A stretch of 64,000 nucleotides of DNA from Charina bottae (GCA_023362775.1 JALMGJ010000014.1:558001-622000), one strand, 5' to 3'. Positions 8,324 to 20,675 are shown, numbered from the stretch's first letter. A program made the numbers and translations. Notes: a model not told the origin generated them from the letters alone.

Positions 8324-11300
8324 TTTCAGAGCAAATCTGCACAAGGATATTCATTTTTTGAACAAGTGATCAGGGCTTATGTGGAGTTTATGGAGCAAAA
8401 ACAATATTGCCGTTGGACAGCTGTCACTTCATTGAGTTTTATAGGCTTCCATCAAGTCCACTTAGTTATCTCATTTTGTCTTCTCTCCCCCGTTTTGCAG
8501 GCTGGCATTGCTTGGAGAGACAGCCCACCCCTGCTCTCGGCTCAGTCTGGTCTGCAGGCTCAGAGTTTTCTAGATATCAACGGCAGATATTTTCCACCAA
8601 AGCTTGGGGGGGGAGAGTGATTTTGCTTCAGGGAAAGAGGTGGAGAGACTCAACATGCTGCTTCAGTCAAGATGAACTCAAATCCAAATACATTTCTGAA
8701 GTTCAAGCCCAGTGAGCCCAACATGGTAATGTGTGTATTTTCCTCAAGGCCAACAATCAAAAGCTTGGCAATTAAACAATGTCCAGGAAGCAGCAGAAAC
8801 TCGGAGTTCAGGGTAATATTCAAGGCTCAGGGTCTAACCACCAGAATCGCCCTGGAATGCCCCTAATCTTGAGGAAGACTTGGCACATCAATAGTCCATT
8901 GCTCACGAGGAGTTCTATTTCTCTGCAAATCCTCCTTTGCACGCCCTCTCTGGAATTTGCACCCTTGGCTCTCTATGTTCCATAGGACTGGACAGCAGCT
9001 CAGCTGATGGTTGCATTTAAGAAGAAAGAGCATTTTCTACATCCCTGGGGAAGAGGGCCAAGGGCGAAGAAGCCGAATTTCCTCAAGGTTTCCAGACTTA
9101 GGGTGCTGATCCTAGTCTTCTATACGGGCAAATTTCAGGTCTCCCTTTAAAGGGGAATCCTCGGAGGAAAGGGACATGACACTCAATAAAAACTGTACAT
9201 GGGCATGTTGGATTTTCTGTCCACCTTTGTCAGGAACTGCTAGGTCTAGACTCAGGAACCCACCAAGCTAGAGCAGATGCCTTCTACTGAGTCATCAAGG
9301 CTATTGTCTTGACCTGAAAGCTTTGCTGGGTAATCACAGCTTTGGCCGCTGTATACTTGTGTACTAGATCCTTGTAGGTTCATTCCCCCATCTTTGGCCT
9401 TCCTTCCCATCCCCATTGCAATGGGGTGGGGAAATTCAGAGGAAATCAAAGTATGTAGTCAAGACAAAAGAAGGAGCTTCTTTAGCATTGCATTTATGGG
9501 GTGGGGGGGGGACGGGACAGGAGGCATATTAGCTCTTTCTCATGTTATAGAATGGCCCTTTGGTGATAACTGCAATGGCCTTTAGTAATGGCCAGCTGTG
9601 GGCTGCTCTTTGACGCTAGATAGCATTGCTGCCAAGAAGCTTAGCAGAATTCAATAAAGGATTAGACATTGCTGGGGATAACAAGAAACATCCTAAGCTC
9701 TCATCATAAGTACTGTACTAATATACCAAGCTGCCTTTTAAGAAAAGAAAGAAAGTAGGAGGAAATTCATTCCCTTCAGGGGCCCTCCCAGATGATGCAT
9801 CTTGAGCATCAAGAGGAGGGGCCTCTTCATTCCTTTCCCTTCCCTTGTTCCCCTTTTTCTCCTCCCTCCCAGAATGGGAACTGGCTGGTTAAAAGACAGG
9901 ACCTTAAGGACTACCTCGAGCGGGATTTAGAGAGGAGGCCACATGGAGGAAGCCAACCAAGGGAGGAAATGTCAATCACCGTTGGACTGGCAAACCGCTT
10001 CAGGATCCCTTGCAATGAGAAACAGGAAGGGGAATACTTTATCAGTTCATAAATGTAGAAGTCAGCCCTGCATGATATTGATGGAATTCGGTGCTAAGCA
10101 TTTGCAGCTTTAACGAATGTGCCTTCCTGTTCGTATCTTTCTTCTAGGATGTGCAGAGTGTCAAAGGAGGGCTTGGTTTCAATGAAGCTCCCCAGATCCC
10201 TTGTCCAAGAAGTGGAGCAGTCATGGAACCTCTTCTTGGCCACTCAAAGGTCTTCTGCATCTGTGCAACCCATGCGCAAAAGCTGCTCCAAGGCGAGGCT
10301 GTAGGGCAAGATGACTCGGCCACCTCTGATTCCTTCATGTGGTGGAACGGATGGAGCCCCAGTGGGGCAAAGCACATCCCTTGTTTCCCCCCACCGGTAG
10401 ATGGTTTATCTCCACTCAGATAAAAGTTTTAGAAAAAGGAGGGTAAAACACAAGCTCTGTACAATTGCTGCAATTAACAGTTGGCATGGTACACTAAAGG
10501 ATCCATCTGGACACAGGTTTCTCAGTAAAATGCTCTTGACTCCAGAATGGCCCTTGCTCAGGTCCCATTTTGGGATCTTCATGGCAAGATGCATGACTTA
10601 AATCACAGGCCGGCCTTAGCAGGCCAGGCCCTGCCACTCGAAATGGCTTTTTAAAAGCGCTTACTTTTTAATGGCTAAATTTAGGGCACATGGAACGTTC
10701 TCAAGAATACTTCCTCTGCTTTTTCAGATACTCGGCTGCTGCCACAAGCACCTTGATCTTCCTTCTGTCGTTTATTCCCTGTCCAAATGTACTCCAGCCT
10801 GAATTGGATCTGGCCCAAATGGCTCTACATAAAGTTGTGATTTCTAGGATAAATTATGTTTCTATCTGGTCTGGCCTAAGATGCATGTGGTAGGGGACGC
10901 AGGGCCAGCTTTGTGCTTGGGTGCGTTAATGCCAAATTTATTGTTTGACCCAAATTCCGATACGGAGATGCTTTCTCCTGTGGAAGAACCCCGAGAGCCC
11001 CAGTCGCTGTCAGCGGAGAGAACTGGCAGTCTGCAAAGAATGTGGTTTGCTTCTAATCTACACTCAGGGTCACCCCAGAAACATGGATCGTACAAGGAAG
11101 CAGATGTCTTAATACCACAATTGCAACTATGGTACATTGACTTGGAAACAATCCCTACTGAAGAAGGGGGTTACTTTTGAGTAAGCTTTCATCAGGTGGA
11201 TGCACACAATGCATGTAACCCTAGGCTGAGCTTAACCAAGCAAGATGCTGAACCAGCCCATTTTAGCCCAGTCTAGAGTGTTCTATGAATCCAGCCAATG

Positions 11301-12180
11301 TATTAGGCTATGAATATCTATACACTATCTTGCCCAACCTGGTTCTGGATTCCAAGTCTTACCACATTGGACCGCATAGTTGGAAGGCTCTCTGCAGCCA
11401 GCAACGTTTGCTGTCTTACATTATCTTGGTTTAGAGGAGCATCATCTAAGGACTCACAGCCACAGGAGCTCCTTAAGTATCCCAGAGCCCCTTCAACAGT
11501 GGCTACAATTGTCATTTTAATCTGATGGAAAGGAGAAACTATTGGAGAGATGGAGAGGAATCATTTTTACACAACAGGTGGGAGCACCAACCAACCTTGG
11601 CTGGTCTTATAAGGTCTTTCACCTTTTGGCAGCAGGAGAGTCATCAAGTCTCTCCGCCCCCCACCCCAATAAGGAGTGTCTGCAAGATACAGTAAAAAAA
11701 AACAAGATGACTGCCAGGACAATGGAACTGAAGCTCAGCCTGTTTCCCCCCTCCAAACGAAAGGAGAAGGGGGTCTTCTGCTGTCAGTCCTTGGAGCCAT
11801 TTCCTCCCATTTCTCACCCTACTTCTACCATCCATGGGTGGCAGCAGCAGTGGGAGGGGAAAGGAGGAGAAATAGGCCTTTTGGGTTCCAGTACCTCCAG
11901 CATTTAAAAAAACAGACCTGCTTCTCCTCATAGAAGGTCCACAAAACTGTATGGATGTTACTTGCAGAAGCAACTGTCCAACTGTACCCCATGGCTGAGG
12001 TACTACAGTGCTGTGTACAATGCTGTGGGCAGCTTTCTATACCTGTGTCCAAAGGTCTACCAGTGGACTTCCTCTGAGTGTGCACAGACTACGTTATCAT
12101 CAGCATATTGAAGTTCTATAACAGAAGTTGTAATTACCTTATTTTTTGCTTTCAGCCTACTAAGATTAAAAAGCTTTCCA
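7887..12180. other. unassigned stretch with one microsatellite
   Basis: No gene and no nameable repeat is seen apart from the (CT)n tract at 8244. A 16-bp perfect palindrome CCCCATTGCAATGGGG sits at 9411-9426, and a G run occurs near 9500. Overlapping open frames on both strands (for example 11542-11907 and 11644-11973) contradict each other and have no domains. Confidence 0.5.
8244..8322. repeat. (CT)n microsatellite
   Basis: About 39 uninterrupted CT units. The Ser-Leu and Arg-Glu repeat proteins predicted across it are artefacts of the dinucleotide. Confidence 0.98.
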
Positions 12181-12189
12181 TCTGTTCGA

Positions 12190-12378
12190 TATATAATTTA
12201 TACACCAGTAGGAAGTTTCCCTTCAACAAGGTGTAGAATCATAGCGATGAAGATAGCGAATAAGGTTGGAGCAATAACACACCCCTGTTTAATGCCAGAT
12301 ACCACTTTAAATGGATCGCTTTGAGAGCCATTATTATTCAGGATTGTTGCCATCATGTCGTCACGGACGTCATGGTCG
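12190..12378 (-). mobile_element. LINE reverse-transcriptase fragment, inverted
   Basis: On the minus strand the frame reads HDVRDDMMATIL, then GSQSDPFKVV, then SGIKQGCVIAPTLFAIF. This matches the palm segment of non-LTR reverse transcriptases just before the catalytic YADD block, which is not present here. The fragment ends near 12190. It abuts, head to head, the C-terminal part of what looks like the same LINE on the plus strand (from about 12379), as expected of a twin-primed insertion whose 5' part is inverted. Confidence 0.7.
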
Positions 12379-12845
12379 CTGGACCGGCCATGTTGTTTGA
12401 ATGCCTGACCATCGTCTTCCAAAGCAGCTACTTTACTCCCAACTTATGAATGGAAAACGGAATATTTCTGGACAGCAAAAGAGATTCAAAGATACTCTCA
12501 AAGCTAATTTTAAAAAATTTAATATCAGCATTGAGAACTGGGAAGCCCTAACTCATGAGCGTTTCAATTGGAGGTCAGCCTTTATTAAAGGCGCTACAGA
12601 CTTTGAAGGAGCACAAATACAGGGCGAAAGGGAGAAATGAGCTAAGAGGAAGGCACATCAAGCAAACCCTCATCGTGACCGTCTTACACCTGGAAACCTA
12701 TGCCCTCATTGTGGGAGGTTGTGCGGATCCAAAATTGGCCTTTACAGCCACTTATGGATCCACTGTTAAGATTTTACCCCTGGAAGACAATCTTACTCGG
12801 CTACAAGTGATCAACAAGAAGAAAGAAGAAGAAGAAGACCAGTGG
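12379..12845 (+). mobile_element. LINE C-terminus and 3' end
   Basis: The plus-strand frame has MPDHRLPKQLLYSQL (from 12401), then GQQKRFKDTLKA, NWEAL and FNWRSAFIKGA. After a frameshift near 12640 it continues with a Cys-rich finger of the CPHCGRLCGSKIGLYSH type (about 12695-12755). The 3' end is a GAA-rich tail (12815-12838). This order (basic region, then a terminal Cys/His finger) is seen in a non-LTR family common in squamates. A second copy of the 3' end lies at 20940. The frame is broken, so the copy is dead. Confidence 0.68.
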
Positions 12846-15800
12846 ACTACTGGACAAGCACCATGTTGATGCATGTGAGCAGGATCAGTAGTCAACGTAA
12901 TGTAGAGGTTGGTAGCCCTGGGAGAATTCCAACACGAACACAATTGGATGTGCATGTTTTTCCCATTTCTCTCTCAAATTATGATTAGAATCCTAGATTA
13001 CTTTCTTTATTAACATTATGATACCTGGGTTTCATCACCATGGATCAAGTTCCATGCCTGAGATTTTTGGAGATGCAGAGGGCACATGCCATCCAGGTTG
13101 CAGTGCTGGCTTTTCACAGTAAACCAGGTATCATAGTGCCTGGTTGCCCGCAAGGATGCTTGGAAGTGTCAATAAATGATGCACTAAATGTTTGTTCTTC
13201 TGGTTCAGTGAAGCAATTATTACAATCAATTGGATTGTTTTGTAATTTGCAGTTATTAACCTTAAGAATGTCAGTGATCTGCCACTATAATCAGGGCCTC
13301 ATAAAGGATGAGCTAATGATGGAAATCCAGCCGTACAAACTGGAGGATGCTAATAGTTTTCATGCTCACTGCTTGACTTGGAGGACCAAAACAACAGGGC
13401 ACTCCTAATTCCACACTGGTTTCCTGTGTGCAGGAAATAGCAAAGTTGACACTGAGAGGGTTTCCATCATAAGTTGTTGGTTGACTTCACACATTGCACT
13501 AACCAGAGATCAGTAATTAGTGGCCTTCAACTTCTGGATGTCTATGAGAAGCCATCAAGTGACAGAATGATATCTCTGGAAAGGGCACACTTTCCCCATC
13601 CATTTTTGACACTGGTGGTGAGCTAAGGGTGGGAAGACCAACTGCTTCCATGTCCCTCTTTAAAAATTCCCATATCTCAATATCATGGCCCCAAAATTTG
13701 ACAGCAAATCAACTGGACTTTGGCAGTGCAGTTTTGGGCCTTTGGGGATTTTAAGAATGGGCAGGAAATGAAAATGGAAAACCAGCCATCTTGATGCCAA
13801 AGTTTGATCCTAGGGGACCTCAAATGGGGGCTGAGGTTCCACTTGGTTTACACTTTACCACCTGAACACAAGACTATAATTTATTGTGCTATTTTATTTC
13901 TCTGCATCGGCCAGGTGAATTCCTAACTCCTGGGACTGACTCGGACATCTTATCCTTTTCTATTGTGGGAAGAAAGAACGGTTGCCTCCCATTTACAGCA
14001 TAGTTAGAAATTGGATAGGGGGGTGGGAGGGGGGTGGGAGGAAAGTCGGTATCTTTTTATTTTCCTTCCTTGCGTCTAGCTAGTCCTTTCAGCTTCTGAA
14101 TATTTGTCCTTTTCAACCTTTAACACCTTTATCATTCTCCTCTGAGAGCTTTAAATGTTTCTGAGGCCTGTTTGGGGGGGGAAGGGGAAATAAACAGAAA
14201 TAAAATCTGACTTTTAGGCACCTTCAAAACAAGTACTAAACATGAAAAATGTTGCCCCCTTGACTATAGGTCAGGGACACTGCGAGCTGCCAAATGTGAC
14301 AAACACTAGAGGAAAAAAAGAGAGGGGGTTTGTTCTTGGTAACATTTTTCAAATGTTGCCCTGCAGTATAACTAACCAGGATTCTCTGGGGCTACTTTCT
14401 GTGATCTGAAAAGACAACCACCTGCCCGGGATTCTCAGTCTCTGCTGCTTCTGTGGTTGGTTTTAAACCAAGGTTGGCTTGGTTTATAGCTCAAGACTGG
14501 AGCATCTCTTGGGACAGGAATGGATCCCCCCCAGTTGACTCTGCTGATCCAAGGTGGCCATTACTCCCCAGTGGGAGGGGACAGTGATCATCTTTCATGG
14601 GTGTGGGCTCGATACCGGCCTCTGACTTCCTAAGTTGACTTCCATCTTGCAGCTGTGCCGCTTCCTTCTCATCGTCCACTTGAAAACCACATAACCTACA
14701 GCTCAGCCAGGACACCCAGAAGCATCTGCCCTCCAGAACATGGAGTTTTCAGGTTCTTCCACCTTCTGCATGTGATTCAGCAGATCGGCTCACATTCAGT
14801 TCTTCTGGCTCTAATTCAGTCCTGCTGACAGTAGCCAGCAAAGTTGGTGAGCTTCCTTGAATGTATGTTTGCCTGCGCTTGCTCCACTTCTTGGATGACT
14901 AGTCTCATATCTGACGTAGAATTTTATATAACTCACCAAGGTCTAAATTATATATTGGGGAGAGGAGTTGTAATTGACAGATGGTTTTGCAGACTTTCAA
15001 TATCCAGCCCATGCAAAAGGAATCAATCAACGCACATCCATTAACACACACATCCACACTTCTTGTTGCATTTGCTGAATTGGCCTGCATTCAGAAGCGT
15101 TTGCTATATCCCCACTAGAATTAGAACATGCTTTCCCTGCAAATAATGGCTGGGCTGAGCAATTTTAATTTCTAAAGAGCCTGTTTCACTGCCATCTCTT
15201 GACAGCTGGGTGTCCAATTCTTATCACTCCCAGCTTGGAAAAACAGGATCCATCTTCTGATGGATGAACTCTGAACCTCTCAGTGATGTGCACCAAAGTT
15301 TCTTAGTTTTTCTGAAGCTTGAGCAGTTAGCGATTGTGTCCACACACCCCTGAATGTGTTTGTGCACACGAACAAGCAAAACTCCTCCCCAGATCACTTA
15401 CATTCCTGCCCCTTCCGTGATCCTCAGACAGAGACTGAAAAGGAAAAGTGGAAATGCAGCTCCCAGTAGCAGACAGCTTCCTCACCCCTGCATTAGGGAT
15501 AAAACCTGATTTGCCAGGCACAGTTAGTTGACGTCACACAAACAGCCACATCATAGCCTATGATATAATGTGTGAATCTGGCCCATATTGGGAAGCTTCA
15601 TCCACACCCACAGGGCTTTCCATATATCAGCAAGCAAGGAGGCAGAATCAGAAGACAATTCTGGGTCAAGCAGATTCTTTAGAGACTTAGATGAGTTTTG
15701 AGGCTGTCAGGAGAAACCGACTCCTAGTCCAGGGAACTTCCTGATGCATTGAAATCCTGTTGGATGGTCTGGATGGTCACTGTTCACCTTCAAGGTGCTT

Positions 15801-16124
15801 CTTTAAGTAAAGCACTGTCTACTGACCTCTTAGTGTTGGTGTCTCCAACCTGCATTGTCAAGGAGAGGTGGTTAAAGACCCAATAAGCAAACAAGATGCA
15901 AATTAAACTCCATTTCAGAGTGGAGCCCCAAGACAGAAAGTGATACCCACTGGGAAAAATACACCTCACTTTGAAGCCTACATTTTCGTTCACAAAGCAC
16001 ATATTCTCTAGGTGTGCATGCCCAGTTCAGGCATGACCAAAACCTGGATGTGGCCTGGACAGGAATCAGCCCCATCCTGGTGGGGAAAAAGCAGGCTAGA
16101 ATCCCATAAATAAACTAATGCATG
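12846..16124. other. unassigned stretch
   Basis: No gene or named repeat is seen. The 122-codon frame at 13040-13408 has no recognisable domain. The part 14060-14260 is unique, pyrimidine-rich and AT-rich and could be conserved non-coding DNA, but nothing in it is diagnostic. G-rich runs occur at 14019-14041 and 14173-14187. Confidence 0.45.
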
Positions 16125-16619
16125 CCTCTTCTTCCTCCTCCTCCTCCTCCTCTTCCTCCTCCTCCTCCTCCTCCTCCTCCTCCTCTTCTTCTTCTTCTTC
16201 TTCTTCTTCTTCTTCTTCTTCTTCTTCTTCTTCTTCTTCTCCTCCTCCTCCTCCTCCTCCTCCTCTTCTTCTTCTTCTCCTCCTCCTCCTCCTCCTCCTC
16301 CTCCTCCTCTTCTTCTTCTTCTTCTTCTTCTTCTTCTTCTTCTTCTTCTCCTCCTCCTCCTCCTCCTCCTCCTCCTCTTCTTCTTCTTCTTCTTCTTCTT
16401 CTCCTTCTCCTTCTCCTCCTCCTCCTCCTCCTCCTCCTCCTCCTCTTCTTCTTCTTCTTCTTCTTCTTCTTCTTCTTCTTCTTCTTCTTCTTCTTCTTCT
16501 TCTTCTCCTCCTCCTCCTCCTCCTCCTCCTCCTCCTCCTCCTCCTCTTCTCCTCCTCCTCCTCCTCCTCCTCCTCCTCCTCCTCTTCTCCTCCTCCTCCT
16601 CCTCCTCCTCCTCCTCCTC
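16125..16619. repeat. 495-bp (CTT/CCT)n pyrimidine triplet tract
   Basis: The plus strand is pure pyrimidine for about 495 bases, in alternating blocks of CTT and CCT triplets with rare CTTCTCCTT junctions. It is strictly triplet-phased, so it generates long Ser, Leu, Pro, Phe, Glu, Arg, Lys and Gly homopolymer frames on both strands. These are artefacts, not genes. A mirror-symmetric homopurine/homopyrimidine tract of this length can form triplex (H-DNA) structures. Confidence 0.98.
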
Positions 16620-17460
16620 GCAAATCAGCTCCAAAATTGAAAACAGAGAAAATGCCAAACGCATCCCCCCTTCCCCAGTCAAGAAAGAGGAGAAGCTTTT
16701 TGAGATTAAAAGGCACCATTTTGGCATTAACATCCAAACATGAAATATTAAATAAACTATTCCAAATGACTGGGAGCAAAGTGAGAAGCCACTGTGTTGA
16801 AAAGAAAATTGTACCTTTCCTTCCTAAATGACATTTGTCAGCTTTTGGCACAAAGTGGGGAAATGTTGTTTTCTAATCAACGTTTTGGAATGAAATATGC
16901 TATTTTGACATGAAATCATTTTGAGATGAAACAATATTCTAACATGACAATTCCATGATGAAGCATCAATGTGATTTCTTCTTCTCCCCCCCCCTTTTTT
17001 TTCTCTTTTTTGAAAAGGAATGTGGGGGCTGGAATGCAAGGCGGGACTAGTTCAGATGAAGTATTTCCTGCTAGAGGTTTTGTGATTTGCTAAAATCTCA
17101 TTTACAAAATGCAGCCTCCTTTTCCCCCCACTAAAATGATTCATTCAAGGCACAGGCTTGAAAACAATTAAGAGCTTTAAAATAAGGGGAGTTTCTGCAG
17201 CTTCATAAAAACCATTGCACTGTGCCAGAAGCAAAAGTCTTCCCCCACTTTTCCATCCTCAGAAATATGCTAAGGGTGTATTCCCAGCAGAGTGAGAGAA
17301 AAGGATTTGATTCCGCTTGCACACAAGGATTAGCTCAATCCTGGTTTGTCTGATAACAAAGCACAATTTGTGCAGGGCCTCACAGCCCTCTGAGCCCCAA
17401 CCAAATGGCATTATGGCTTAGCAGAATGGGAGAACCTGGCCATGGTGATCTGGGGATAGG
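16620..17460. other. unique AT-rich stretch
   Basis: No gene or repeat family is recognised. The segment 17080-17230 (ATTTACAAAATGCAG, ATGATTCATTCAAGG, AACAATTAAGAGC) is unique and looks like possible conserved non-coding DNA. The evidence is only its composition. Confidence 0.35.
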
Positions 17461-17462
17461 AT

Positions 17463-17513
17463 GTGGGGCGCCAGAAGCCGATACCCTTTTCCCTTTGGTC
17501 TGGGGCTGCAGAA
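17463..17513 (-). repeat. 51-bp repeat, inverted partner of 19119-19170
   Basis: This segment is the inverse of 19119-19170 with essentially one mismatch (GGGGCGCCAG versus the inverse of CTGGTGCCCC). In the shared orientation it encodes AAPDQREKGIGFW, but neither copy sits in a longer meaningful frame. The family is unknown to me. Confidence 0.6.
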
Positions 17514-17715
17514 CTGTGTGTGGGTGTGGATGTGGAGATAGGGAGAGAGAGAGATCCTCTGCTGTATCTGTTAGAGTTTTTGTGTTGCCCTGGCGAATTA
17601 TTCCTATACAAAGCAAAAGCCTTCTCATGATGACGTGAATGCCAGGTGGCTGGATAACAGAGAAGCCTTGGCTTTGTTTACATCTTCATTAGATATGAAG
17701 CTAGAAGGTACCATT

Positions 17716-18290
17716 GTTATGGCTAGCAATGGATCTTCCCATGAAAGTGAAGCCTCCTGATATCTTTCCGTGGGAAGCCTTGCTCAGGCCCCCCCTGAGC
17801 AAGGAAGGGGGGAACTCAGTGCGTAGATGCAGCACTGCTAACCAATAGCAGGTCATGCTATGTGCTTTAGGCCTAATGCTTTGAGGCCTAGTGTGCGTGT
17901 CACAGCTAACTTCCAGCCAATCAGAATGCTAGAAGAACTGAATATACAACCATGCAAAATGGTGTTCTGTGTCTTCTTGATTTCTAGTGTCTTAGCCATG
18001 TAGTTCTTCACGTGTTCACTTCCCATGGACTGGGCAGAGTGAGCTATGCCTGGCTGTGGGTATAGGCCATGGCAGGAACTCTGGCCCTGGGATTAATACA
18101 CGGAACTCTGCTTATAAGTTTGTTTTGTTTTACAATGATGTATCCTGTATATTCATCTTTTTCATTTTTGCGATAATGAACTGTATCTGCATTATTGCCT
18201 TATGCCTATCAGTAAACACTGTTGGCCCTAACAAGCTGCATTCTTGTCTGTTTATTCTCAAGCCTCGGGTTTTTCCCCTTTAAGCCAGTA
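17716..18290 (+). mobile_element. possible solo LTR-like segment
   Basis: The segment starts TGTTATGG and contains two CCAAT-type boxes (17841 and 17918), a TATA-like CTTATAAGT (18111) and AGTAAAC (18211). A GT/T-rich stretch follows, resembling an R-U5 boundary. I find no clean terminal CA or target duplication, so this is a weak call. It could equally be an old promoter-like unique sequence. Confidence 0.25.
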
Positions 18291-18589
18291 TATACCCCAT
18301 CAGTATCATCTCATCAAGAGATACTGAATAAATAAGCCAGAGGAGGCCCCAGTTGCAAGGAGGGCTGATGGCAATCTGTCTAAAGGCGCTTCCTTATCCC
18401 CAGTTTTCACCCAAATGCGCGCACACACACACCTTTCAGAAGCAGCCTAAAACAAATTTTGTAAGATAGAAAAGATCAAAGACAAAAGAGAAGGATGAAA
18501 ATGAAATCAATAAATGAGATAAAATACTAATATTAAGACAAAATATCAAAAAGGAAGGAAAGATACAAAGAAAATAGTTTTGTTAAATA

Positions 18590-18795
18590 TATATTATAAA
18601 AGTTTTTTCGTAAAAGAAACAGGAAGTCATTCTGTTTTATATGTAACTTTGTATGTTGTCGTTGTTTTGTGTTATGTGTTTTATGTAATTATGTTGTGTA
18701 TATGTTGTAAATCTTTGTAAATGTAGCTATTGGTGTGATGTGTAAATATTTTAAATAATAAATAAAGAATTTAAAAAAAAAGAAGAAGAAGAAGC
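18590..18795 (+). mobile_element. poly(A)-tailed retroelement 3' end, possibly L1-like
   Basis: A GT- and AT-rich segment ends with AATAAATAAAG (about 18766), a run of A (18771-18781) and GAA triplets. This is the layout of a reverse-transcribed 3' UTR with polyadenylation signal. No coding part is recognisable. It could be an L1-type 3' UTR or a processed transcript tail. Confidence 0.4.
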
Positions 18796-19118
18796 CTGAA
18801 TGCATCCTGCAATCTTTCCCACCAGTTGTCCCAAGAACGCCACCCAGCCAGCCAATTTTCTCCCAAATCAACGATGGAGGTCCCAAGGTTGGGGCAGCTG
18901 AGCCAGAAGAAAATCAGCTCAGCTGCCCAAGCCCAACACCACTGGAAGCAAAGAGGGCTGGTGCCCCTGCAGGAACAGCCCCCAGCCCCCTCCAGAAAGC
19001 CTTTTGGCTTTGCTGCTTCAAATTATTCTACTCTCACTAGCCCTCGGCAGAGAGCAGGTCTTGCCAGGAATCAGGCTTGCCTTGAAAGACTTTCAGCTGG
19101 GGCAGAAAGGAGTTTTGC

Positions 19119-19170
19119 GTTCTGCAGCCCCAGACCAAAGGGAAAAGGGTATCGGCTTCTGGTGCCCCAC
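19119..19170 (+). repeat. 52-bp repeat, inverted partner of 17463-17513
   Basis: Near-identical in inverse orientation to 17463-17513. The surrounding 18840-19240 is GC-richer than its neighbours and open on the plus strand (130 codons), without a recognised domain. It may be part of an unidentified retroelement. Confidence 0.6.
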
Positions 19171-19489
19171 TGCTCCAAAACTGCCTCCTGTTTTCCAGGG
19201 CCAGATCTGTGTTGGTAAAATCAGTGCTGTTCACACATTCTCAAGATTCTTCAGCTTGGACTGTTGATTTGATCAAGCAGGGCTCTTATGAAAATGTAGA
19301 GTTGGACATTGTGGACTTGGCCATATCCCTTAGCCCACCTAAATCTGTAGCAACTCCAGGCTTAGAAGTATTATGTCCATGAAGCAAGTTGAAGCAATAA
19401 CTTTGGGTTGGCTGGTCTCTTAGATCTGCCTTGACCAGCCTTACCGGCCCATGGGATAAGTAAGATCTACCATTGCTTGTATCAGACTG

Positions 19490-19615
19490 TAATTAGGTAT
19501 TTTTACTGATTACTAGTGTTATTTATGGTTTTTTATTGATTTTTAACTTTTCATTGTGAACCGCCCAGGGTCCCTCCTTGTGAGGGAGATGGGCGGGATA
19601 TAAATGTGATCAAAA

Positions 19616-19650
<35 letters not shown>

Positions 19651-19651
19651 G
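19490..19651 (+). mobile_element. LINE 3' end with (AAAT)n tail
   Basis: A T-rich 3' UTR is followed by ACCGCCCAGGGTCCC, GGGAGATGGGCGGGATA and then about nine AAAT units (19613-19651). This is the standard terminal hairpin-and-tail of the CR1/L2-like family seen elsewhere in the window. Confidence 0.75.
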
Positions 19652-19759
19652 CAGCGAGTCAAGCTCACAACTAGGATTCACGGACATACACATGCTCTAC
19701 TTGTAATGTCCTTGAAAGCTTCTTGTTAGAACTGTGAGAAGCAGCAATCCAAAGCTGCG

Positions 19760-20115
19760 AGCCTAGAGCTGCACTAAATCTTCTCCTTTTCATAAACGCT
19801 GACACTCGGAAGGGTTAATGGGCTCCGACACTGCTTCCTCCCCATCAGCCCTTCCTTAACAGACATAGAAGCCCAGCCTCTCTTCACCTTTATAAGTGCT
19901 GCGCGGCAAGACGGGTGGCTTTCCAAACCAATTATTGCAATAATTTCATTTCTTAGGGCCATAACAGTGCAAAATTTACAAGAAATATCGAAGGGTGCGA
20001 GGTACGCCACACCACTGCGGCAGAAAATGTGGTGTAATTAGATCAGCCAGCACCGTTCACATCCCATCTGTTGAGCCTGTCCCATTAAAAATACTTTCTC
20101 TTCCCTTCAAGAAAT
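19760..20115. promoter_or_regulatory. candidate conserved non-coding block
   Basis: The block is unique and repeat-free, with a cluster of homeodomain-like and other motif-like words: CCAATTATTGCAATAAT (19928-19944), GTAATTAGATC (20034) and ATTATTAGCTTTAATG (20115). It also holds several CpGs and no open frame above 78 codons. In vertebrate deserts such blocks are often developmental enhancers. This is inference from texture only. Confidence 0.25.
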
Positions 20116-20675
20116 ATTATTAGCTTTAATGTGGTACAGGGAGGCAAGAAAGCACAACAGATTTTTACAAAACTATCCTCCAGTGGATTCAACTTAGCCA
20201 GAACAAATGCATTTTCCTACAGTGCAGACTACCCACTGGGTATGTCTCCTGTGGATACAAAGCAAAAAGCAGATGACATTTGGGGGGGACCTAGGCCTGC
20301 TATCAGTATCACACCAGTTTCAGTTCAGAATCCCCATATTCTAGCTGACCTCTGAAATCCCACAGAGTTGGAGACTCGTGTTATCAACCGCCTGCTACCA
20401 TGTGCTTTGCTTGGTTAGGGTTCAGGGTGATAAGCAAGGTTTAATGCTTAAAACACGGTCAAAAAACTCAAGGAGTCCATTTATGCCAACTTGGAAAATC
20501 CTTCCTTGAATAGAGGTGGGGGCCTCAGGCACAACCTCTCCCCTATTTTCCTTCCTGCTTTGTCTTCTGTGCCTAGGAAGATTAAGACCATTTTACAAGC
20601 TCAACAGCAGCATGGTAATCTTAACAATCCTCCTTTGGATGATAAAGGGACTTAGAAATAACATCTCAAAATAAC

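Noticed and set aside
9411..9426. CCCCATTGCAATGGGG perfect palindrome
   Set aside because: Sixteen bases, single copy, no associated element; palindromes of this size can occur by chance.
16008..16851. Very long frames (up to 251 codons) of Ser, Pro, Leu, Glu, Arg and Lys runs
   Set aside because: They are the six translations of one (CTT/CCT)n tract; no gene structure surrounds them.
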